Below, in pieces: positions 58,423 to 64,000 of a stretch of 64,000 nucleotides of DNA. Below the pieces are notes generated by a model. It saw only the letters and a list, made by a program, of their open reading frames with translations. It was not told where the DNA came from and ran no database searches. The DNA is taken from assembly GCF_002015035.1 (NCBI RefSeq), contig NZ_MUXY01000008.1, forward strand, positions 34,307 to 98,306. Direction: 5' to 3'. Each line of letters starts with the position of its first letter. The stretch's first letter is position 1. Position numbers and translations under genes: made by a program. Source of the DNA: Haemophilus parahaemolyticus (GTDB lineage Bacteria; Pseudomonadota; Gammaproteobacteria; Enterobacterales; Pasteurellaceae).

Positions 58423-59187
58423 TTGAAAAAAAGTATTTACGATACCCCCATCTTTTTTGAACGCTATCATCAGTTACGCCATAACCCTATCAGTATGAAT
58501 GAAGTCGTTGAAAAACCTACGATGTTTGGAATGTTACCTGAATTGAAAGGCAAAAAGGTTCTTGATCTTGGTTGTGGAATGGGTGAGCACCTTGCTTATT
58601 ATTTAGAGCAAGGTGCAAGTCAGGTTGTTGGATTAGATTTATCTGAGTTAATGCTTCACAAAGCGAAAGAAACGCTGTCTAAGAATTGGCAAGAAGGGCA
58701 TAATTTTAATCTCTATTGTTTGCCGATGGAATCTCTCGATCAAATAACTGAAAATCAGTTTGACCTCGTTGTGAGTTCTTTTGCATTTCACTATATCAAT
58801 GATTTTTCGGATTTACTTGCAAAAATCTCAGCAAAAATGACCGCTTACGGCACACTTCTTTTTTCACAAGAGCACCCTATTGTAACTTGCTATCGAGAGG
58901 GGTATCGTTGGGAGAAAAATGAACAAAAACAACAGGTTGCATATCGCCTAAATTATTATCGTGATGAGGGAGAGCGTAGCCGAAACTGGTTTCAACAATC
59001 TTTTAAAACTTATCATCGTACAATGGCAACCATCTTTAACCAACTCATTCAAGCTGGCTTTGACATCGCTCAAGTAGAAGAACCTATGCTTACGGATAAA
59101 CCAGAATGGCATAACGAGTTTAAAGATTTACAACATCGCCCACCACTTTTATTTGTCAAAGCGGTAAAAAATAACATGGTTTCGTAA
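58423..59187 (+). CDS. Class I SAM-dependent methyltransferase (probable TTG start)
   Basis: A 254-residue methyltransferase with SAM motif VLDLGCGMGEHLAYY near residue 45, LDLSELM near 68, and FDLVVSSFAFHYINDF near 110. The conserved N-terminus KKSIYDTPIFFERYHQLR begins directly after a TTG at 58423 that lies five bases downstream of a perfect GGAGG (58413-58417). The only in-frame ATG upstream is at 58288, inside yfhL. The substrate is unknown; the family includes small-molecule and lipid methylases. Confidence 0.8.
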   Translation: MKKSIYDTPIFFERYHQLRHNPISMNEVVEKPTMFGMLPELKGKKVLDLGCGMGEHLAYYLEQGASQVVGLDLSELMLHKAKETLSKNWQEGHNFNLYCLPMESLDQITENQFDLVVSSFAFHYINDFSDLLAKISAKMTAYGTLLFSQEHPIVTCYREGYRWEKNEQKQQVAYRLNYYRDEGERSRNWFQQSFKTYHRTMATIFNQLIQAGFDIAQVEEPMLTDKPEWHNEFKDLQHRPPLLFVKAVKNNMVS

Positions 59188-59210
59188 AATCTGACTAAGG
59201 CATCTGTGGC

Positions 59211-59262
59211 ATAATCTCGCTATAATACGTTTATTGATTTTATGCGAAAAAGGCGAGATTAT
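59211..59262 (+). promoter_or_regulatory. Inverted repeat across promoter and start of the WYL regulator gene
   Basis: ATAATCTCGC (59211-59220) and GCGAGATTAT (59253-59262) form a perfect 10-bp inverted repeat. A TATAAT -10 element starts at 59221, directly after the left arm, and the right arm covers the ribosome site and the first two bases of the ATG. The layout suits autorepression. Confidence 0.55.
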
Positions 59263-60202
59263 GTCACAACCTCATTCTACTATTCAGTTACCTCTCGAAA
59301 TTTTGCGTTTCATTCCTAAAAAAGGGGCAATCACTGCCGAGCAGGTTCATCAAAAACTTGCAGAACTCGGAATAAAACGTGAACTTCGCACCATTCAACG
59401 CCAAATGAAAAAACTTTGCGAGCAGTTTGACATTGAATGCGATGAACGTGATAGGCCTTATGGATACCGTTGGAAACCAAATGCAAAAGGGATTGATTTA
59501 CCGATTTTAAACGAGCAGCAATCTCTTGTTTTAATGCTTGCTAAGCAGTATCTCAATGGTATTCTCCCCGCTAGCATTATGAGCTCAATGGAGGGGTTCT
59601 TCCAACAAGCGGAATACAATCTGGTTTACGACAGCCACAAAAAATCGGGGGCGGAATGGCTTGATAAAGTCGCCATTGCACCAACCAGCCAACCCCTTTT
59701 GCCTGCCAAAATTGAACCGAAGATTTTCACAGAAATTAGCACCGCACTTTATAACAACCGCCTATTAAATGTGCATTATCGCAATCAAACGGGCAAAGAA
59801 CACAAAGCAGACGTTAAACCGCTCGCCCTTGTGCAGCAAGGGGCGGCACATTATTTAGTGGTGCAATATGAAGATGGCAATATTTTCCATCTTGCCCTGC
59901 ATCGTTTTCTCAATGCTACTGCAACCACGTTCACTTTTGAACGCCCAAAATTCAACCTAAAACATTATCTTGCTGAACAACATTTTGGCTTTGGTAACGG
60001 CAAGAAAATTCGTCTGACTTTCCGCATTGGTAAGCCTTATGGTTTCCATTTAACCGAAACGCCGTTGTCCACAGATCAAGAAATCACAGACGAAGGCGAT
60101 ACTTATTTAGTTCGTGCAATAGTGGTAGAAAGTGAGATGCTGAATTGGTGGATTGCAAAGTTTGGGGAGGAGATTGAGGAAATTAGTCGAGAGTATCTTT
60201 AA
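59261..60202 (+). CDS. WYL-domain transcriptional regulator
   Basis: A 313-residue DNA-binding regulator. The N-terminal winged helix is residues 1-70 (ITAEQVHQKLAELGIKRELR, then RTIQRQMKKLCEQF), and the central WYL domain at about 140-220 contains LLNVHYRNQTGKEHKADVKP and PLALVQQGAAHYLVVQYEDG; in this member the tryptophan of the namesake motif is replaced, leaving HYLV. A WCX-like C-terminal segment follows. WYL regulators sense nucleic-acid or nucleotide ligands and often control phage-defence loci. It begins the accessory block. The ATG at 59261 is supported by AAGG and the family start. Confidence 0.85.
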   Translation: MSQPHSTIQLPLEILRFIPKKGAITAEQVHQKLAELGIKRELRTIQRQMKKLCEQFDIECDERDRPYGYRWKPNAKGIDLPILNEQQSLVLMLAKQYLNGILPASIMSSMEGFFQQAEYNLVYDSHKKSGAEWLDKVAIAPTSQPLLPAKIEPKIFTEISTALYNNRLLNVHYRNQTGKEHKADVKPLALVQQGAAHYLVVQYEDGNIFHLALHRFLNATATTFTFERPKFNLKHYLAEQHFGFGNGKKIRLTFRIGKPYGFHLTETPLSTDQEITDEGDTYLVRAIVVESEMLNWWIAKFGEEIEEISREYL

Positions 60203-60204
60203 TA

Positions 60205-60219
60205 CGACAGAATTTGTCG
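60205..60219 (+). promoter_or_regulatory. CGACA-N5-TGTCG dyad, site 1 (before the UDG-like gene)
   Basis: Perfect CGACA-GAATT-TGTCG, three bases after the WYL gene stop and 45 bases before the next ATG. The flank AATA on the left is shared with site 2. Confidence 0.6.
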
Positions 60220-60263
60220 GATAGTTAGTTAAGATTTTCTAGGATTTTATTTAGGAGGAAAAT

Positions 60264-60944
60264 ATGAAGGAAACTCTCAAAAATAAACTTAAACCATTGT
60301 ATGAAAAATTATACCAAAAGTTTGGAAATAAATCCTTTGATAGTGAATTATCAGCTTTTTATGTTCATGTAGGTAGCGAATGGAAGCAAAGAAAAGGCAT
60401 TCTCTTTGTTGGTAAGGCAACGAATGGTTGGAAAAGTGAAAAAGATCAAGATAAATTATTTGCTCATTTTGTGGAAGATAAAGAACCTATAAAATGGGTT
60501 GAAGATCAAATTGGTAGCAAAGATAAATACAACACATCTAAATCTGCTTTTTGGCGTGTAATAAGAAAAATTACTTATTTATATTTTTCTGAAAATTGGT
60601 ATAAAAATATTGCGTGGTCTAATTTATGTAAAGTTGCACCAATGAATGGAGGTAATCCTTGCAATGAGGATTTTTATAAACAACGAGATATTTGCAAAGA
60701 AATACTATTAACAGAAATTGATATCTTAAAACCTAAAGCTGTTATTTTATTTACATCAGATTGGAATATATTAGATTTACCTAAAGAATCTAAAATTACT
60801 GAAGAGAAATGGGAAAATACATCATCTATTTTATATAAAGTGAACGGAGTTTATTATATTCATAGTGTTCACCCTCAAGGGAAAAAAGAGTTACCGCATA
60901 AAGAAGCAATTGAAAAACTGATTTCTATGATTGAAGATATTTAA
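60264..60944 (+). CDS. Protein with uracil-DNA-glycosylase-like motifs, function unknown
   Basis: A 226-residue soluble protein I cannot assign firmly. Three segments in UDG-superfamily order are visible: GILFVGKATNGW at 45-56 (like GxDP loop 1), IAWSNLCKVAP at 116-126 (like the uracil-binding strand-turn), and SVHPQGK at 201-207 (like the HP(S) Leu loop). The catalytic Asp of the first loop is missing, so enzyme activity would differ or be lost. Composition is markedly AT-rich against its neighbours, suggesting acquisition. AGGAGG precedes the ATG. It lies between a WYL regulator and an AAA gene, with a dyad on either side. Confidence 0.5.
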   Translation: MKETLKNKLKPLYEKLYQKFGNKSFDSELSAFYVHVGSEWKQRKGILFVGKATNGWKSEKDQDKLFAHFVEDKEPIKWVEDQIGSKDKYNTSKSAFWRVIRKITYLYFSENWYKNIAWSNLCKVAPMNGGNPCNEDFYKQRDICKEILLTEIDILKPKAVILFTSDWNILDLPKESKITEEKWENTSSILYKVNGVYYIHSVHPQGKKELPHKEAIEKLISMIEDI

Positions 60945-60957
60945 TAGTATTCTAATA

Positions 60958-60972
60958 CGACACAAAATGTCG
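60958..60972 (+). promoter_or_regulatory. CGACA-N5-TGTCG dyad, site 2 (before the AAA-sir2 pair)
   Basis: Perfect CGACA-CAAAA-TGTCG, 14 bases after the UDG-like stop and 61 bases before the AAA gene ATG. As at site 1, it is preceded by TAATA. Confidence 0.6.
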
Positions 60973-60986
60973 CTTGCTCCCCTAAA

Positions 60987-61019
60987 ATGCCTTTCGTCAA
61001 AAGACGAAAGGTATTTTTT
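60987..61019 (+). terminator. Terminator hairpin just upstream of the AAA gene
   Basis: A 12-bp stem (60987-60998 with 61003-61014, one G-U pair) with loop AAAA and a six-T tail. It ends only 14 bases before the AAA start codon, so it either terminates the preceding gene or acts as a conditional leader terminator. Confidence 0.75.
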
Positions 61020-61032
61020 ATGGAGCGATAAT

Positions 61033-63111
61033 ATGTCAAACGTAAAAACAATGCAAAAAGAGTATAAGTTAAATTCGCCAACGGTATCAAATTACACCGA
61101 AAAAATGATGCTAAAAGTGTTATTTGAACATAAAGGATTAGAAACGCTTTTTGAAGAAGCTCGGTGGAAAAGTGATGAGGTGGCGCAAGCATTGGGATTA
61201 CCCAATAAATTAGAGCAAGAAGAAAAATTACCTGAAATCGTGGCGGAGTTATTAAAACCACGCTACGAAATATTAAAGAAGATGCCTACATTTTCTGATG
61301 AAAATGGAAAGCAAGTAGAGGAAAATTTAGCTCAATTAGCCTCATTGTTATCGCTTAATGAGGCTGAAATGAGCGTGCTACGTTTGTCGTTACATTTAAA
61401 AATTGAAAGTGATTTTTCCTATATATTTAACTTTTTTTCTCCGAAAAGTTTGCCACAAGCGGTCGAATTTTTAGTGGAATTTCTGAATGTTAGCCGTGAT
61501 GAACTTCGCTCCGTCTTGAAGAAAAGCAGTAAATTATTCCAATATGGTTTATTACAACGTAGTTATAGCCCAACTGATGTTGATAATTATGTAGAATGGG
61601 GCGATACGCTTGATGCGGATGAATTTACCTTATTGCCTTTTGATGAGGAAAAACTACTTAAAAACAGTGTAATTTTAAGTAACCCACCTAAATTAAATTT
61701 GACGCAATTTGAATATATTTCTGACACCTATTTAATGATGCAAAATTATTTGCAACAAGCGGTCGAAAAACAACAAAAAGGTGTTAATTTTTTAATTTAT
61801 GGTAAACCAGGCACAGGCAAAACAGAATTAGCAGGATTGTTGGCGAAAACATTAAATTTAACGGCTTACAATATTGCTTATATGGATGAGGATGGCGATG
61901 TTATTCGGGCAGAAAACCGTTTAAATCATTGCCGTATGGCACAAACGTTATTAGGTAGAAGTAGCAAAAGTCTATTAATTTTTGATGAAATTGAAGATGT
62001 ATTTGCACGTTCATTCTTCGAACGTTCGATTGCTCAGAGAAATAAAGCGTGGCTTAATCAATTACTTGAAAATAATAGTGTGCCGATGATTTGGATTTCT
62101 AATTCAGTAAGCGGCATTGATGAGGCATTCTTACGCCGTTTTGATTTTATTTTAGAAATGCCTGATTTGCCGAGTAAGAATAAAGCGGATCTTATTCGAA
62201 ATTTAGCAAGCGATAAATTATCGGCAGAATATATCCAGCATTTTGCTAAAGAGCAGTCATTAACGCCTGCGATTTTGGATCGAGCGATTAAAGTGGCAAA
62301 TCAAGTTAATTTGCAAAATAAAACCTTTGCGGAAGTGCTTTTGAGTTTGTTTAATCAAACATTACAATCGCAAGGAAAAGCGAAAATTCAACCGCTTATT
62401 AAGGGCAAAATGGCATATGATTTAGATTGGGTTTCTTGCAAGGATGATATTCATCGGCTCAGTGAAGGATTAAAACGCACCAAAAAAGGGCGGATTTGTT
62501 GCTATGGTCCACCGGGAACAGGCAAAACGGCTTGGGCTTCGTGGCTTGCTGAGCAGTTGGATATGCCTTTGTTGCTTAAACAAGGCTCAGATTTACTTGA
62601 TCCTTATGTGGGCGGGACAGAGCAAAAAATTGCAGCGGCTTTTGAGCAAGCAAAATCGGAAAATGGTGTGTTAGTGTTAGATGAAGTCGATAGTTTCCTG
62701 TTCTCACGTGATAATGCACAACGGAGCTGGGAGCGTTCGCAGGTGAATGAAATGCTCACCCAAATTGAGCGGTTTGAGGGTTTATTGATTGTTTCTACAA
62801 ACTTAATGGATATTCTTGATCCTGCCGCATTACGCCGTTTTGATCTTAAATTGAAATTTGATTATCTTAGTGCAACTCAGCGACAAGATTTCGCCAAAAA
62901 TCAGGCAAAATATTTAGGCTTGGGAGAGCTAAATGAAGGAGATTTACATTTTATCGAGCGGCTGAATTTGCTTACACCAGGAGATTTTGCGGCGGTTGCT
63001 CGCCGTCATCAATTTGTGCCATTTGAAGAGCCAAAAAGTTGGCTCAATGCACTACAAGAAGAGTGCGAAATCAAACCGCAGTATAATCAGACAAGAAGAA
63101 TTGGGTTTTAG
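61033..63111 (+). CDS. Double AAA+ ATPase of unknown function
   Basis: A 692-residue protein with two AAA+ modules after an N-terminal helical region of about 220 residues. First module: Walker A GKPGTGKT at about 257-264, Walker B IFDEIED near 316, and FLRRFDFILEMP as sensor/arginine-finger region. Second: Walker A GPPGTGKT at about 492-499, Walker B VLDEVDS near 548, then STNLMDILDPAALRRFD. The second resembles Vps4/spastin/Ycf46-like groups. No membrane span or protease domain is seen. The Met at 61033 follows GGAG; the frame opens earlier inside the preceding gene. sir2 is 57 bases downstream without a dyad between, so the two form one unit. Two uptake cores lie inside. Confidence 0.78.
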   Translation: MSNVKTMQKEYKLNSPTVSNYTEKMMLKVLFEHKGLETLFEEARWKSDEVAQALGLPNKLEQEEKLPEIVAELLKPRYEILKKMPTFSDENGKQVEENLAQLASLLSLNEAEMSVLRLSLHLKIESDFSYIFNFFSPKSLPQAVEFLVEFLNVSRDELRSVLKKSSKLFQYGLLQRSYSPTDVDNYVEWGDTLDADEFTLLPFDEEKLLKNSVILSNPPKLNLTQFEYISDTYLMMQNYLQQAVEKQQKGVNFLIYGKPGTGKTELAGLLAKTLNLTAYNIAYMDEDGDVIRAENRLNHCRMAQTLLGRSSKSLLIFDEIEDVFARSFFERSIAQRNKAWLNQLLENNSVPMIWISNSVSGIDEAFLRRFDFILEMPDLPSKNKADLIRNLASDKLSAEYIQHFAKEQSLTPAILDRAIKVANQVNLQNKTFAEVLLSLFNQTLQSQGKAKIQPLIKGKMAYDLDWVSCKDDIHRLSEGLKRTKKGRICCYGPPGTGKTAWASWLAEQLDMPLLLKQGSDLLDPYVGGTEQKIAAAFEQAKSENGVLVLDEVDSFLFSRDNAQRSWERSQVNEMLTQIERFEGLLIVSTNLMDILDPAALRRFDLKLKFDYLSATQRQDFAKNQAKYLGLGELNEGDLHFIERLNLLTPGDFAAVARRHQFVPFEEPKSWLNALQEECEIKPQYNQTRRIGF

Positions 63112-63168
63112 ACAGCTTATCACGAACTAAAACCAATTAGAAAACGAGTAATAAAAACGGAGAAAACT

Positions 63169-63876
63169 ATGACAAAACCAATTTGCGTCGTGTTAACTGG
63201 TGCAGGAATTAGTGCCGAAAGTGGAATTCCGACTTTCCGTGCGGAAGATGGATTGTGGGCAGGGCATAAAATCGAGGAAGTTTGCACGCCTGAAGCCTTG
63301 AAGAAAAACCGTGCGAAAGTGTTGGAATTTTATAACGAACGCCGCCGTAATGCACAAGCCGCACAGCCGAATGCAGCACATTTGGCGTTGGTGGAGCTGG
63401 AAAAAGCTTACGAAGTGCATATCATCACACAAAACGTGGACGATTTGCACGAGCGGGCAGGAAGCACCAATGTGTTGCATTTGCACGGCGAATTGAACAA
63501 AGCTCGTAGCAGCTTCAATACCGATTACATCGTGCCATGTTTAGGCAATCAGCAACTGGACGACAAAGATAATCACGGGCATCCAATGCGCCCGTATATC
63601 GTCTTTTTCGGCGAAAACGTACTAATGCTACCGAAAGCGGAAAAATTGGTGAAAAAGGCAGATATTGTGATCGTAATTGGCACATCGTTGCAGGTTTATC
63701 CCGCCAATGGTTTAGTAAATGAAGCCCCTTATGGCTCGCTAGTTTATCTAGTTGATCCGAATCCCAATACGGGTTTTGTTCGCCGTTGGGTGACTGCCAT
63801 TAAAGAAAAAGCAGGGGAGGGCGTGCCGAAGGTGGTTAAGGTGTTGTTGGATAGGGCAATGCCTAAAAACGAATAA
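63169..63876 (+). CDS. Sir2-family NAD-dependent deacylase lacking the zinc ribbon
   Basis: A 235-residue sirtuin. NAD motif GAGISAESGIPTFR at 11-24, TQNVDDLHERAGS near 88, and catalytic His106 in HLHGEL. The YxxR motif in EFYNERR (about residue 62) is typical of CobB/SIRT5-type enzymes that remove acidic acyl groups. Only one Cys follows the catalytic His (VPCLG), so the four-Cys zinc site of CobB is absent; a small zinc-less bacterial group is known to me. It is 57 bases after the AAA gene and ends before a hairpin. Confidence 0.85.
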   Translation: MTKPICVVLTGAGISAESGIPTFRAEDGLWAGHKIEEVCTPEALKKNRAKVLEFYNERRRNAQAAQPNAAHLALVELEKAYEVHIITQNVDDLHERAGSTNVLHLHGELNKARSSFNTDYIVPCLGNQQLDDKDNHGHPMRPYIVFFGENVLMLPKAEKLVKKADIVIVIGTSLQVYPANGLVNEAPYGSLVYLVDPNPNTGFVRRWVTAIKEKAGEGVPKVVKVLLDRAMPKNE

Positions 63877-63906
63877 GAGCGGTAAAAAATAAATTCAATT
63901 TACAAA

Positions 63907-63929
63907 TAGCGACAGAGATGTCGCTATTT
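63907..63929 (+). terminator. Terminator after sir2 containing a CGACA/TGTCG stem (site 3)
   Basis: ATAGCGACA-GAGA-TGTCGCTAT followed by seven Ts. It contains CGACA and TGTCG with a four-base spacer rather than five, so it may be only a terminator, or also a site of the same family. Confidence 0.65.
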
Positions 63930-63947
63930 TTTTATTTGAAATTATAG

Positions 63948-63962
63948 CGACGTGATTTGTCG
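63948..63962 (+). promoter_or_regulatory. CGACG-N5-TGTCG dyad, site 4 (before an unseen gene)
   Basis: CGACG-TGATT-TGTCG matches sites 1 and 2 with one change and the same spacing. It sits 38 bases from the right edge, probably ahead of another gene outside the window. Confidence 0.5.
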
Positions 63963-64000
63963 CATTATTCTCAATAATATCTGTAGATACTGTCTCCCAA

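Noticed and set aside
59211..63962. CRISPR array or phage in the accessory block
   Set aside because: The dyads are only 15 bp, irregularly spaced and without spacers; no integrase, capsid or cas gene is present.

Overview
This 64 kb window is a chromosomal stretch from a Pasteurellaceae bacterium. Three things point there: gene content matching Haemophilus, Actinobacillus and Mannheimia; many copies of the DNA-uptake core ACAAGCGGT (the Actinobacillus pleuropneumoniae type, not the Haemophilus influenzae AAGTGCGGT type); and the competence gene rec2/comEC. I therefore favour the Actinobacillus/Mannheimia/Bibersteinia side of the family. The DNA is AT-rich, densely packed and mostly housekeeping.

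Layout. 0-7 kb: end of prlC, a solitary thiQ, mqo, eda, tRNA-Ser(GGA), bolA and potABC without potD. 7-15.5 kb: rep, a zinc-ribbon protein and tsaC, a decayed DUF421 gene, yedE-yedF, a repeat-built lipoprotein, a 5'-nucleotidase remnant, dgkA, and sstT with a 26-residue membrane microprotein behind it. 15.5-24.5 kb: paired ferritins behind Fur-like sites, an NCS2 purine permease, a CPA1 antiporter, ppiD, a shortened OppA-like protein, mrp and cybC. 24.5-38 kb: trhP, grcA, ung, glnD, tehB, a DUF721/DciA-like gene, an NlpE-like lipoprotein, leuA with a leucine-rich leader peptide and attenuator, a Cof phosphatase, a solitary macA, fbp behind a CRP site, and the detached potD. 38-52 kb: grpE, hrpA, a GT2 glycosyltransferase, gdhA, rec2 with a CRP-S-like site, corC-lnt, a DUF2057 protein and ilvY. 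52-57 kb: three AT-rich glycosyltransferase genes, probably lipooligosaccharide, then rlmKL. 57-64 kb: narP, yfhL, a methyltransferase, and then an accessory-looking block.

The most unusual region is 59.2-64 kb. A WYL-domain regulator with an inverted repeat over its promoter and start codon is followed by a protein with uracil-DNA-glycosylase-like motifs, a 692-residue protein with two AAA+ modules, and a Sir2-family deacylase without the usual zinc cysteines. Short CGACR-N5-TGTCG dyads stand before the UDG-like gene, before the AAA-sir2 pair and beyond sir2, where another gene presumably follows outside the window. A strong terminator hairpin stands just upstream of the AAA start codon. This looks like a small regulon, possibly stress or defence related; function is not shown by the sequence.

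Reductive traces recur. thiQ lacks thiBP, macA lacks macB, potD is separated from potABC, ilvY lacks a divergent ilvC, and two genes survive only as fragments. A short GTAGGG...CCCTAC inverted-repeat element appears in at least three intergenic places. Several terminators are built from inverted pairs of the uptake core. All calls come from reading the sequence; no database search was run.
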